From NCBI GenBank assembly GCA_947475165.1, contig CANJLD010000028.1, positions 1 to 38,459 on the forward strand: a stretch of 38,459 nucleotides of DNA. Direction: 5' to 3'. Positions 19,164 to 27,759 of the stretch are shown here, piece by piece. The notes beneath the pieces were generated by a model. The model made no database searches, was not told where the DNA came from, and saw only the letters and a list, made by a program, of their open reading frames with translations. Source of the stretch: Bacteroidota bacterium. Its GTDB lineage: Bacteria > Bacteroidota > Bacteroidia > Chitinophagales > LD1. The translations under genes were made by a program, and so were the position numbers. Within the stretch, counting starts at the first letter, position 1; each line of letters begins with the position of its first letter.

Positions 19164-19283
19164 TTACTCATCCTCACCTGCCACCGCATTCATGAATCTT
19201 TTCATAATTGTGAGCGGCAGACTAAGCATCCAGAGTGCGTAGTAAACCAGCATGAAAGCGATGATTGCAGGAATAGTTTTCAT
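19164..19283 (-). CDS. 39-residue membrane peptide
   Basis: A small hydrophobic peptide starting at ATG 19283 (MKTIPAIIAFMLVYYALWML) with one membrane helix at about residues 4-26, then a basic-plus-acidic tail (IMKRFMNAVAGEDE). A longer frame extends upstream but runs through the tRNA-like gene and is not credible. An A-rich leader (ATAAAACCAAACGCT) precedes the ATG. It lies 71 bp downstream of the tRNA-like RNA on the same strand and is followed by a terminator, so both are probably on one primary transcript. I do not recognise the family; short single-helix peptides can modulate membrane complexes or act as toxins. Confidence 0.55.
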   Translation of the reverse strand: MKTIPAIIAFMLVYYALWMLSLPLTIMKRFMNAVAGEDE

Positions 19284-19353
19284 AGCGTTTGGTTTTATAT
19301 CCTTAACAGTGGTATCCCGTCTTACCCCTAAGACAGGATATCCACCATTGTTG

Positions 19354-19503
19354 CTGTTGGGGTAGGGGTCGAACCTACAAGAGGCAGTTAGTCGTAGTTG
19401 CATTTCGTTCCGCATTACTGCGGAATCAAATGCAACAAGATTTATCCCGTTTACCTCACCCCCGAGACAGGGGGGCATGTCTGCCAAATTTCATCACCCA
19501 ACA
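19354..19503 (-). tRNA. tRNA-like RNA with giant (80-nt) variable region, loop anticodon GUC
   Basis: On the minus strand the sequence folds as a cloverleaf: acceptor TGTTGGG (19503-19497) with CCCAACA (19361-19355); D stem ATG/CAT with a GG-containing 12-nt loop; anticodon stem CCCCC/GGGGG with loop CTGTCTC (U33 present, anticodon GTC); T stem GTAGG/CCTAC with loop TTCGACC. Conserved U8, A14, G18G19 and the T-loop bases fit. Between anticodon and T arms lie 80 nt (19458-19379) closed by GAGG/CCTC and containing a hairpin of 9 bp, a 2x2 internal loop and 7 bp. G73 and the CUGUCxC loop match tRNA-Asp, whereas the 3-bp D stem looks like Leu/Ser tRNAs. CCA is not encoded. A strong promoter precedes it. 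It may be an unusual tRNA or a tRNA-mimicking leader of the 39-residue peptide. Confidence 0.6.
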
Positions 19504-19526
19504 ATATCTTTCACAGAACGATGATG

Positions 19527-19558
19527 TAAATATAACAGACAGGGCAGTTTATTGCAAA
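19527..19558 (-). promoter_or_regulatory. Bacteroidota-type promoter for the tRNA-like RNA
   Basis: On the minus strand TTTG (19558-19555), a 20-bp spacer and TATATTTA (19534-19527) match TTTG-N19-21-TAnnTTTG with one mismatch. The -7 box ends 23 bp before the tRNA-like 5' end. Confidence 0.6.
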
Positions 19559-19606
19559 TAAATTAAGCATTATGCATAAATAAATACAGTATCATCAATA
19601 ATATTT

Positions 19607-19614
19607 TAATTTTG
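19607..19614 (+). promoter_or_regulatory. -7 box for the Lrp/AsnC gene
   Basis: TAATTTTG fits TAnnTTTG exactly, 30 bp before the ATG at 19645. A clear -33 TTTG was not seen at the right distance. Region 19559-19606 between the divergent promoters is AT-rich with no other feature. Confidence 0.4.
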
Positions 19615-19644
19615 TAACCAATTAATCAAAAAACATACTAAAAC

Positions 19645-20124
19645 ATGGCTCTGCATTACGAAATCGACAACACCGATTTACAGATATTGAACATACTGAT
19701 GGAAAACGCCTTTACTCCCTATACAGAAGTGGGGAAGAAATTGTTCATCAGCCCCGGCACCGTGCATGTTCGCATGAACAAAATGGAGAAACTGGGCATT
19801 GTAAAGCATCCGCAGCTGCAAATAGATTTAGGAAAACTGGGAATGGATGTAACCGCTTTTATTGGCGTGTATCTCATTCGCAGCGATATGTATGATAAGG
19901 TAGTAACACAATTAAAGAAGATAGATGAAATACTTTCCTGCAATTACACCACCGGTAATTATTCGCTTTTCTTAAAAATAGTTTGCCGCGATACGCAGCA
20001 TTTGCGCGAAGTGTTGCACGATAAACTACAAAAGGTAGAAGGTATCAGCCGGACAGAAACCCTTATCTCTCTCGAAGAAAGTTTCAGCAGACAGATAAAG
20101 ATTAAGTTGGAAAAAGGGAAATAA
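19645..20124 (+). CDS. Lrp/AsnC family transcriptional regulator
   Basis: DNA-binding regulator of 159 residues. The N-terminal helix-turn-helix at about 8-58 has IDNTDLQILNILMENA and GTVHVRMNKMEKLGIV. The C-terminal ligand-binding (RAM) domain at about 70-150 has FIGVYLIRSDMYDKVV and TTGNYSLFLKIVCRD. Members form octamers and sense amino acids. The gene is divergent from the tRNA-like RNA, with the two promoters in a 141-bp space, so it could regulate that transcript or itself; this is inference from position. The ATG at 19645 has an A-rich leader. Confidence 0.92.
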   Translation: MALHYEIDNTDLQILNILMENAFTPYTEVGKKLFISPGTVHVRMNKMEKLGIVKHPQLQIDLGKLGMDVTAFIGVYLIRSDMYDKVVTQLKKIDEILSCNYTTGNYSLFLKIVCRDTQHLREVLHDKLQKVEGISRTETLISLEESFSRQIKIKLEKGK

Positions 20125-20237
20125 CAGGCAGTAGGCAAGTGATTTTTGTCACAGAATTGTCATATTTCTTAAAAATCATCAACAAACACACTAAGCGAGT
20201 AAACCTTTCGTTACTAAAGCGTATCTAATACATACGT

Positions 20238-20615
20238 ATGGAAACAGTAAAAACAAAATCGAAAACAGAAAAGCTCTTTAACGAGTGGATTGGAAATTTG
20301 CTGGCTTACGAAGAAGAGTTGCAATGCTTACAGGATGTAGGTAGTCAATTGCAAAGTAGTGTTAACGATTTGCAGTTTCAACGCGAACTGCAGCACCTTC
20401 GTAACGAAATTGTATTGCAGAAAAATATTGTGCGCATTTTAAGCGAAGAAGTATTGCAGTTGAAAAAGAGATTTCATGAACGCGATGAACAGCAAGCCAT
20501 CACCCTCTCTGATTTGATTGAAAAGAACAAGGTTCGCAACAATATGCTTAAAGCAGCAGAATCAGTTTTTATGTTGAAATATCAGATAAATAAGTTCCTC
20601 TCCATAGCCTCTTAG
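20238..20615 (+). CDS. Coiled-coil hypothetical protein
   Basis: A 125-residue soluble protein, almost entirely helical, with heptad-like leucines from about residues 18 to 85 (for example LQFQRELQHLRNEIVLQKN and EEVLQLKKRFHERDEQ). There is no signal, membrane segment or catalytic motif. It may be a small structural or adaptor protein. It stands alone 113 bp after the Lrp/AsnC stop and ends 23 bp before a strong terminator. The ATG at 20238 follows an ACATACGT leader. I do not recognise the family. Confidence 0.7.
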   Translation: METVKTKSKTEKLFNEWIGNLLAYEEELQCLQDVGSQLQSSVNDLQFQRELQHLRNEIVLQKNIVRILSEEVLQLKKRFHERDEQQAITLSDLIEKNKVRNNMLKAAESVFMLKYQINKFLSIAS

Positions 20616-20638
20616 CGAGGCGTCTTAGTTAGTGTGTC

Positions 20639-20674
20639 GAATGCCTGCACGTTCTGTGCGGGCATTCTTTTTTT
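20639..20674 (+). terminator. Intrinsic terminator of the coiled-coil gene
   Basis: Twelve-bp stem GAATGCCTGCAC / GTGCGGGCATTC with one G-T pair and a GTTCT loop, followed by eight T residues. The T-run reaches the stop of the convergent sensor kinase gene. Confidence 0.9.
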
Positions 20675-23600
20675 TAAACGTTTTCGTTTTGCTTTAGGCG
20701 GATATAGAAAGTAGTCCCGACATTCTCGGCAGACTCAAACCATATTCTTCCACCGGTGCCGTCAATTATCTGTTTGGTAATGGCAAGCCCTAAACCGGTA
20801 CCAGATGATTTAGTTGTGAAGTTCGGCACAAACACTTTGTCGTAATTATCGCTTGGAATACCGCTGCCGTTATCGCTTACCGAAACAGTAATCCATCCGT
20901 CTTCATCTTTTACATGCACATCTACAAAACCTTTACGTTGCTCTGGTATACTTTGAATGGCATTTTTCACCAGATTATTAAACACACTTACCATTTGATT
21001 TTTATCAGCAAACACCAACGGAATTTGTGAGGAAGAAGTAAAGGTCACTGTGGTATCTTCTTCTCTTGCAAACAGGTCGGCAATATGTTTCAGCAGTTCG
21101 TTCAGATTAATGATTTCATTCTGCGCCTTCGGCATTTTAGCAAACGATGAAAAAGCGGTAGCTATGCTTGAAAGATTTTCAATTTGCTCTTCTAATGTTT
21201 TAGTAACTTTTTTCGCCAGCTCGTTGATGTTCGGATTGCCTTCATCAATAGCGCGTTGCAGATACTGAATACTCAACTTCATTGGCGTGAGCGGATTCTT
21301 TATTTCGTGCGCAATCTGTTTCGCCATTTCTCTCCATGCGCTTTCGCGTTCGCCTTTCGCTAATTTCTGCGCGCTTTGGTCTAACTCGGCAATCATCTTA
21401 TTGTATTCGTTTACTAAAATTCCAATTTCATCTTTACTGTTCCATTCAATAGGTTCATTCACTTTATTCAGATTAAGAACGCGCAGCTTTTCGCTGATAA
21501 TAGTAAGCGGCCGTGTAATTGAATTAGATATAAAATACGCCAACACGGCTGCGCATATCAACAAGAACACATACACATTCATCAGCGCAATTAGGAAAGA
21601 AGAAACCTCATCGTTAATATTTTTTGAACGCTCGAAATAAGGGATACCAATGTATGCCACCGCTTCGCCTTTATTATTACGCACCGATGCATAGGTGGCG
21701 AGATATTTCAGTTCGCCAATGTTTTCCTGCTCTGTAATTTGCGCTGTTTTGTTGTTCGCCAATTCAAAATAGGCATCGGGGTTCATCTTTTTGCTTACCA
21801 ATCCTTTCTCGTAAATAACCGGTTGCGATGAAACAACTAAATCACCTTCTCGGTTAAACAGATTAATGTCAATTGAATTGATGTCTGCTAATCGTGCTAC
21901 TTCGAAATTCAATTCTTTATTGATGTCTTCATTCAACAGATTCGCATCGTTTCTGTTTTTTTGAATAAAGTATTCCAGACTAGCGTGAACTACTTTTTCC
22001 TTTCGCAATAACCGGTCGGTGTAAAAGTTATCGTATTGGCGGCTGAAGAAGCTGATAGTGATAATACCGATAATGACAAATGAAATAACAATCATCACAA
22101 GCATAGAGTAGTTGATACGGGTGCGGAAAGAGAGATAGAAATTTTCGGGTAATACTTCATCAATAGTTTGCACGCTTACAAAGCGCAGGACTAACAGCAA
22201 CAACAATACCGCTGCAAAAAAGAAAGTAAACAAATAGGAAAATGTAGCCACCGGTTCAAATACAGGCTCACGCTGAACCGACACCAGCACCTTCTTACCA
22301 TTTGTAAATTTCTGAATACTATGTTCCCACTCCAGTTCTTCTATGAATACAAAGTCCTCTTTGCCGAACTGATAATCTTTATTCCAGTAATAACTGTACG
22401 GGAAATCGCCATACTGGGCAATGAGCTTATCATTTTGATAGATGGCGTAAGCATAGTTATTGAGATTGTTCGAAACAGTAACATTACTGCCAAGCAATAA
22501 CTCCGGGTAAACATTCTGTCCGTAATATATTTTCGGAATCAATCGCAAAACGAAAGATCCGAGGTTGGCAGAGTCATTTTTAAAAGAAATAATAGAGAGG
22601 TACGAATAATTCAGTGAAGTATCGCTGATGTAATGAAGCGCATCGGCAGAAGTATCGTTTTCGATGGCGTTGCGGTAAACGGAAAGGTTGGTTGTGTCGT
22701 CATTCTGCACCGAATTACCAGATGCATCAAATGCAGACAACTTCAGATTATATTTATTGAAATAGCCGCCTAAATAGAGCGAGTTGATTCTATCGTAAAC
22801 TTCCTTTTTAGGAATAACCGGATTACTGAAAAAGTTATGAATGAAAGCATCATCACGTATCCGTTTTACATTATCGGCAAACATGTATTCGGCTACATAA
22901 TCGCGCTCAGTAACAAGCTTACCGGAAAAGAATTTGCGTTGGTTGCGTTCTTTTCTTTCATATAAATTCTCAATGAGAAAAGCGGAGAGAACACTATAAA
23001 GAGCGATGTAAATAATTACGTTGCGAACCGAAAGAGATTTATCGCTCTGCAACATATAATAGAACACCAGCACAAAACAAATTGCCCAAAGCGAAGAGAA
23101 GGCAAGCGATTCGTAGTAAAAAGATTTGAGCGAAACGGCTACAAAGATAATCCCGACCACACCGGTGAAAGCAATGAGATAAATGCCTTTTACTTTTACT
23201 TCCTGCAGACCGAGGAAGATATTCCGTGTAACTATAAAATGGCTGACGAGCAAAAGAGCAAGACATAAAATACCGAGCAAACTGTATCCGTTAAGACTTA
23301 GAATATTGTAAACTTCAAAGGAGATAACGGAATCCATTACCAGCGTTTTAAACACCCACCACACTAGCCAGGTATAAGCAAAAACAAAAGCAATGTTTTG
23401 CAGTTTGACGAACGCTGACAGTTTTGAGTTGATTTCAACTTTTGAATTATAGCGCGTGTAGAAAAACACCAACCAGATAATCAGAAACGAGTTGATGATA
23501 AGGTCGCCCAATGATTTAGTGATAACCGAAGAAGCATAATACTTAGGGTCGAATAAATCAAGTTTGGAAAACTCGCTTGGCTGATCGAGCAAGAGCATGA

Positions 23601-24351
23601 TGGCGCGTAGTGCCACAAGCGAAAGAACAAGAAAAGCAAAGCCGAAAAGAAAATTTTGTTTCTGAACAATCTGAACCGCAAACCGGTGTATGTAGTAAAA
23701 GAGAATAAGCAGCAACACTAACTGCGCTAAGAGCAAAACAAAATTCAAATCGCTTTCTTTACCATCACCGGTGGAGTATAAACTAAAAATAGTTTCTCCT
23801 TTCAGGTTCTTTACAGGTACGGAGCCTTCAATCTTCTGATCACTTAATTCAATGTTGTGCGGAACATCTAAGCCAAGTGCAAATTCATTTTTAAGAAACT
23901 TGTTCTCGAAAGGATAATCGTATTTAACCGGCACTAAACCTAGAATGATTTCTTTAGTAGCACTATCAGCATACTTACTTACCTGATACCAGCCGTTCTT
24001 CAATTTAAGCAGCGAAGTAGATTCATCTATTGCATCGGGGGAGGAAAAAGAAAGAACTATATTGCTGGTCCAGTGCAGAAGCGAATCGTTACGGTAGTAG
24101 TAGAGGAGAATGTTTTGCGCTTCGAGTGCTTCAATTACCTGGGCTTCTTCGTTTCCCTGTTCAAATGCTTCTCTTAGCATTTTACCGCTTGCTGCTTTCT
24201 CAAAATCCGCTTCTCTTTCATTCAGTTTACTCTGAATTTTTTTTGCAACGGAATGAAGATTATCGGTGCTCGGTTTTAACAACGCCACAGCCAGGGCTGC
24301 CACTAGCAACGCGGGGAGAAAATACTTCTTTATGTTTTGATTAAGGGTCAA
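20674..24351 (-). CDS. Large membrane sensor histidine kinase (NtrY-like C-terminus)
   Basis: A 1225-residue sensor kinase. An N-terminal anchor at about 12-26 is followed by an extracytoplasmic domain, then a block of many membrane helices from about 208 to 470, a second outer region (about 480-700), two further helices near 703-725 and 750-775, a third outer region, and a last helix at about 920-942. HAMP begins near 943 (NSITRPLTII). The dimerisation box AHEIKNPLTP has the phosphoacceptor H1015. The ATPase domain has the N box NNLVKNAIQS, G1 VSDNGSGIP and G2 GTGLGLAITKQI. All kinase motifs look intact. No response regulator is adjacent, so the partner is elsewhere. The unusual number of helices and outer domains suggests a composite envelope sensor. 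Confidence 0.93.
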   Translation of the reverse strand: MTLNQNIKKYFLPALLVAALAVALLKPSTDNLHSVAKKIQSKLNEREADFEKAASGKMLREAFEQGNEEAQVIEALEAQNILLYYYRNDSLLHWTSNIVLSFSSPDAIDESTSLLKLKNGWYQVSKYADSATKEIILGLVPVKYDYPFENKFLKNEFALGLDVPHNIELSDQKIEGSVPVKNLKGETIFSLYSTGDGKESDLNFVLLLAQLVLLLILFYYIHRFAVQIVQKQNFLFGFAFLVLSLVALRAIMLLLDQPSEFSKLDLFDPKYYASSVITKSLGDLIINSFLIIWLVFFYTRYNSKVEINSKLSAFVKLQNIAFVFAYTWLVWWVFKTLVMDSVISFEVYNILSLNGYSLLGILCLALLLVSHFIVTRNIFLGLQEVKVKGIYLIAFTGVVGIIFVAVSLKSFYYESLAFSSLWAICFVLVFYYMLQSDKSLSVRNVIIYIALYSVLSAFLIENLYERKERNQRKFFSGKLVTERDYVAEYMFADNVKRIRDDAFIHNFFSNPVIPKKEVYDRINSLYLGGYFNKYNLKLSAFDASGNSVQNDDTTNLSVYRNAIENDTSADALHYISDTSLNYSYLSIISFKNDSANLGSFVLRLIPKIYYGQNVYPELLLGSNVTVSNNLNNYAYAIYQNDKLIAQYGDFPYSYYWNKDYQFGKEDFVFIEELEWEHSIQKFTNGKKVLVSVQREPVFEPVATFSYLFTFFFAAVLLLLLVLRFVSVQTIDEVLPENFYLSFRTRINYSMLVMIVISFVIIGIITISFFSRQYDNFYTDRLLRKEKVVHASLEYFIQKNRNDANLLNEDINKELNFEVARLADINSIDINLFNREGDLVVSSQPVIYEKGLVSKKMNPDAYFELANNKTAQITEQENIGELKYLATYASVRNNKGEAVAYIGIPYFERSKNINDEVSSFLIALMNVYVFLLICAAVLAYFISNSITRPLTIISEKLRVLNLNKVNEPIEWNSKDEIGILVNEYNKMIAELDQSAQKLAKGERESAWREMAKQIAHEIKNPLTPMKLSIQYLQRAIDEGNPNINELAKKVTKTLEEQIENLSSIATAFSSFAKMPKAQNEIINLNELLKHIADLFAREEDTTVTFTSSSQIPLVFADKNQMVSVFNNLVKNAIQSIPEQRKGFVDVHVKDEDGWITVSVSDNGSGIPSDNYDKVFVPNFTTKSSGTGLGLAITKQIIDGTGGRIWFESAENVGTTFYIRLKQNENV

Positions 24352-24393
24352 AGTTTAAGGCAAGATAATGGGTTTGATGATTTATTTATATAG

Positions 24394-25179
24394 CTAAAGT
24401 CCTGCCAATTTTGCTTCGTTCCATATTCCATCCATTTCTTCAAGGCTCATATCGTTCAGCGACTTTTGCATTTTCTCTGCTTTCTCTTCTATAAACTTAA
24501 ACCTGCGGATGAATTTAATATTGGTTCTTTCCAAAGCAGTTTCCGGGTCAACTTTCAGAAAGCGTGCGTAGTTTACCAATGAGAAAAGTAAATCGCCAAA
24601 CTCTTCTTCTATCTTTCCAGTATCTGATTTCTCATTTCTGATTTCTGATTTCAATTCCTCCATCTCCTCTTCTACCTTTGCCCATACATCTTCTATTTTG
24701 TCCCATTCAAATTTTACCTGAGCGGCTTTGTCCTGAATACGATAAGCTTTAATTAATGATGGTAACGAATCAGGCACGCCTCCTAAAACCGACTTCTTGC
24801 CTTCGCGCATTTTCAGTTGCTCCCAGTTCTTCTTTACATCTTCTTCGTTGTTCACTTTTACATCGCTATAAATATGCGGGTGACGGTAAATGAGTTTTTC
24901 GCATAAATCGTTGGTAAGGCTTGCTATATCAAACGCGCCTTGCTCCTCTCCTATTCTTGCATAAAAAACAATGTGCAGCAAGAGGTCGCCCAGTTCTTCT
25001 TTCACATTCTTCATATCACCTTTCAAGATGGCATCTCCTAACTCGTAAGTCTCTTCAATGGTGAGCGGACGGAGCGTTTCCATAGTTTGCTTTTTATCCC
25101 AGGGGCATTGCTCGCGCAGCTCATCCATAATTTTTAGAATGCGCTCAAAGGCAAGTAATTTTTGTTCTTTGTTTATCAT
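24394..25179 (-). CDS. mazG: Nucleoside triphosphate pyrophosphohydrolase MazG
   Basis: Cytoplasmic enzyme that hydrolyses NTPs and dNTPs to monophosphates and pyrophosphate and helps clear damaged nucleotides. The 261 residues contain two MazG-type helical domains. The first has CPWDKKQTMETLRP near 25-38, EETYELGDAI near 43 and EELGDLLLHIVFYARI near 61-76, which supply the Mg-binding acidic residues. The second has EEEMEELKSEI and EEFGDLLFSLVNYARFL. Length and layout match the two-domain housekeeping form. It is divergent from ftcD, with 48 bp between the start codons. Confidence 0.94.
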   Translation of the reverse strand: MINKEQKLLAFERILKIMDELREQCPWDKKQTMETLRPLTIEETYELGDAILKGDMKNVKEELGDLLLHIVFYARIGEEQGAFDIASLTNDLCEKLIYRHPHIYSDVKVNNEEDVKKNWEQLKMREGKKSVLGGVPDSLPSLIKAYRIQDKAAQVKFEWDKIEDVWAKVEEEMEELKSEIRNEKSDTGKIEEEFGDLLFSLVNYARFLKVDPETALERTNIKFIRRFKFIEEKAEKMQKSLNDMSLEEMDGIWNEAKLAGL

Positions 25180-25227
25180 TGCCCAAACATAAGCACCGCA
25201 GGTTTATATTCACACAAAATTTCAAAC

Positions 25228-26877
25228 ATGAAGAAGCTCATTGAATGTGTTCCCAATTTCAGCGAAGGGCGCGATATGAATATTATTAAACAGATTACCG
25301 ATGCCATTGAAAGCGTGGAAGGAATTAAACTGCTGAACGTTGACCCGGGCAAGGCGACTAACCGGACAGTGGTAACCTTTGTAGGTGATGAAAATAATGT
25401 AGTGGAAGCCGCTTACCGCGCTATTGCCAAAGCGACTGAACTGATCGATATGCGCAAACATAAAGGCGAGCATCCACGCTTTGGCGCTACGGATGTTTGT
25501 CCGTTTATTCCTATTGCTAATGCTACCATGGAAGATTGCATTGCCTGTGCAAAGAAACTTGGCGAGCGAGTAGGAAAAGATTTGAAGATACCGGTTTACT
25601 TATACGAATATGCAGCAAGTGCACCTCACCGTAAAAACTTAGCGAGTGTGCGTGCCGGTGAATATGAAGGCATTGCACAGAAAATAAAATTGAAAGATTG
25701 GAAACCGGATTATGGCACTGCCTTTAACGAGAAGAGTGGAAACATTGCCATTGGTGCGCGAGATTTCTTAGTGGCTTACAATGTGAACTTAAACACAACT
25801 TCTACACGCAGAGCAAACTCTGTCGCTTTCGATGTGCGCGAACAAGGACGTAAAGTAAAGAACGAAGTCGGTGTAGAAGTTACACAACCGGGCGTGTGTA
25901 AAAGCGTGAAAGGCATTGGCTGGTATATTGCCGAATACGGAGTGGCGCAGGTAAGTATGAACCTGACTAACATAAACATTACACCGGTGCATGTGGCGTT
26001 TGATGAATGTGTGAAGAGTGCTTACAATAGAGGTATGCGCGTAACCGGTAGTGAGTTAATCGGCTTAATGCCGCTGAAAGCAATTCTGGATGCCGGTAAA
26101 TATTTCTTGTTGAAACAAAACCGTTCGACCGGTGTGAGCGAAGAGGAATTGATAAAGATTGCCGTGAAGAGTATGAGCCTTGATGAACTTTCTCCCTTTG
26201 AGCCGCGCAAACGCATTATTGAATATATGCTGGAAGATGCGGGCTTCTTCCCGTTGCTGAATATGAACCTGCGCAAGTTTGCCGATGAAACAGCGAGTGA
26301 AAGCCCTGCACCGGGTGGCGGCTCCATTGCTGCTTATATGGGTGCGTTGGGAATTTCTCTCGGAACAATGGTAGCGAATCTTTCTTCGCACAAGAAAGGA
26401 TGGGATGACCGGTGGAAAGAGTTTTCGAATTATGCCGAAGACGGACAAAAAATAAAAGATGAGTTGTTGAAGCTAGTTGATGAAGACACTCGCGCATTCA
26501 ACCGGATAATGGATGCGTTTGCTTTGCCCAAATCTTCTGATGCAGAAAAGGCTGTGCGCAAGGAAGCTATACAGAAAGCAACGAAGCAGGCTATTGAAGT
26601 TCCATTCCGTGTAATGGAGTTATCGCTTAAATCTTTCGATGTAATTAAAGCAATGGCAGAGACCGGTAACCCTAACTCTGTTTCCGATGCCGGTGTGGGT
26701 GCTTTGTGCGCTCGCTCGGCTGTGTATGGTGCATGGCTGAATGTAAAAATCAATGCTTCTTCTTACAGCGATAAGCGATACACTGCGCGTAAGTTGGCGA
26801 AGGGAAAACAGATTTTAGATAAAGCGAAAGAAATGGAACGTAAGGTGCTGGGGATTGTTGAACGAAAAATACAATAG
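25228..26877 (+). CDS. ftcD: Glutamate formimidoyltransferase / formimidoyl-THF cyclodeaminase
   Basis: Bifunctional enzyme of histidine breakdown. It moves the formimino group from formiminoglutamate to tetrahydrofolate and then releases ammonia to give methenyl-THF. The ATG at 25228 begins MKKLIECVPNFSEGRD, the standard start, giving 549 residues; 22 upstream codons of open frame are rejected. The transferase N and central domains cover about 1-330 (HPRFGATDVCPFIP near 86), and the cyclodeaminase covers about 345-549 (ESPAPGGGSIAAYMGAL near 361). Length matches the fused form known from animals and many Bacteroidota. No hut genes are in the window. Confidence 0.95.
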   Translation: MKKLIECVPNFSEGRDMNIIKQITDAIESVEGIKLLNVDPGKATNRTVVTFVGDENNVVEAAYRAIAKATELIDMRKHKGEHPRFGATDVCPFIPIANATMEDCIACAKKLGERVGKDLKIPVYLYEYAASAPHRKNLASVRAGEYEGIAQKIKLKDWKPDYGTAFNEKSGNIAIGARDFLVAYNVNLNTTSTRRANSVAFDVREQGRKVKNEVGVEVTQPGVCKSVKGIGWYIAEYGVAQVSMNLTNINITPVHVAFDECVKSAYNRGMRVTGSELIGLMPLKAILDAGKYFLLKQNRSTGVSEEELIKIAVKSMSLDELSPFEPRKRIIEYMLEDAGFFPLLNMNLRKFADETASESPAPGGGSIAAYMGALGISLGTMVANLSSHKKGWDDRWKEFSNYAEDGQKIKDELLKLVDEDTRAFNRIMDAFALPKSSDAEKAVRKEAIQKATKQAIEVPFRVMELSLKSFDVIKAMAETGNPNSVSDAGVGALCARSAVYGAWLNVKINASSYSDKRYTARKLAKGKQILDKAKEMERKVLGIVERKIQ

Positions 26878-26879
26878 GG

Positions 26880-27759
26880 TTTCTCGCGGAGGGCGCGGAG
26901 ACGCGGAGAAATACAAGCAATTAAATTATGAAAGACATAATTGACCCTAAGCTACCTGAGAATATTTTAGCTTCTAAAATAATTTCTATTTGTATTGAAG
27001 TTCATAGAATACTTGGTCCCGGATTATTTGAATCTGTTTACGAAGACGCGTTAGCTTATGAATTTGAAAAGGCAGGAATTCATTTTAAGCGGCAAGAGCC
27101 AATTTCAGTTATTTATAAAGACACTGTTCTTGGAGTTGGTTTTATTGCTGATTTTATTGTTGAGGGCTTAGTAATTATAGAACTAAAATCAATAGAATCG
27201 CTGGGCGCTGTTCATAAAAAACAATTGGGTACTTATTTAAAACTTACTAAACTTCGTTTGGGGCTTCTCATTAATTTCAATGAGGAATTATTGAGAGATG
27301 GATTGAAACGTATTGCCAATAATTTAAAATAGCATGTAATCTCTCGCGGAGTGCGCAGAGGCGCGGAGAAATAGAAGAATAGCAAACAACAAAAACTTAT
27401 AACAGCATTTTTGACCTTTGCGACCTTCGCGAGATACATCATAATCTCTCGTGAGGAACGCGGAGGCGCGGAGAAATAGAAGAATTTTAAATAACAAAAA
27501 CTTATAACAACATTTTTGACCTTTGCGCCCTTCGCGAGATACATCATAATCTCTCGCGGAGTGCGCGGAGGCGCGGAGAAATAGAAGAATTTTAAATAAC
27601 GAAAACTTATAACAGCATTTTTGACCTTTGCGCCCTTCGCGAGATACATCATAATCTCTCGCGGAGTGCGCGGAGGCGCGGAGAAATAGAAGAATTTTAA
27701 ATAACAAAAACTTATAACAACATTTTTAACCTTCGCGCCTCCGCGAACTCCGCGAGAAA
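26880..27759 (+). mobile_element. Putative element: GxxExxY gene plus repeats within terminal inverted repeats
   Basis: The left end (26882-26909) and the reverse complement of the right end (27730-27757) agree at 23 of 28 positions and extend by TT/AA outward. Inside are the GxxExxY gene and a 4 x 105 bp array whose units carry the same ends. No target duplication is evident. Calling it mobile is inference. Confidence 0.5.
26928..27332 (+). CDS. GxxExxY protein (PD-(D/E)XK nuclease-like)
   Basis: A 134-residue protein of the GxxExxY family. The name motif is G32-L-F-E35-S-V-Y38 in GPGLFESVYEDAL. A PD-(D/E)XK-type core is visible with D75 (GFIADFIVEG) and E85-L-K87 (VIIELKS), so a metal-dependent nuclease is plausible; no activity is established to my knowledge. 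The ATG at 26928 lies 17 bp after a TCTCGCGGAG terminal repeat, and the stop at 27332 is 5 bp before a 105-bp repeat array with the same end sequence. The gene is thus enclosed by inverted repeats, and it may act on them. Base composition is more AT-rich than ftcD, which fits later arrival. Confidence 0.85.
   Translation: MKDIIDPKLPENILASKIISICIEVHRILGPGLFESVYEDALAYEFEKAGIHFKRQEPISVIYKDTVLGVGFIADFIVEGLVIIELKSIESLGAVHKKQLGTYLKLTKLRLGLLINFNEELLRDGLKRIANNLK

Noticed and set aside
19355-19503. tmRNA
   Set aside because: The element is only about 150 nt, lacks a tag ORF with the usual ending and the GGGGxTGATTCTGG-type start, and has a full D arm and anticodon arm.
26022-26753. Several minus-strand frames opposite ftcD
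   Set aside because: They overlap a complete, well-recognised gene and show no domain or leader.
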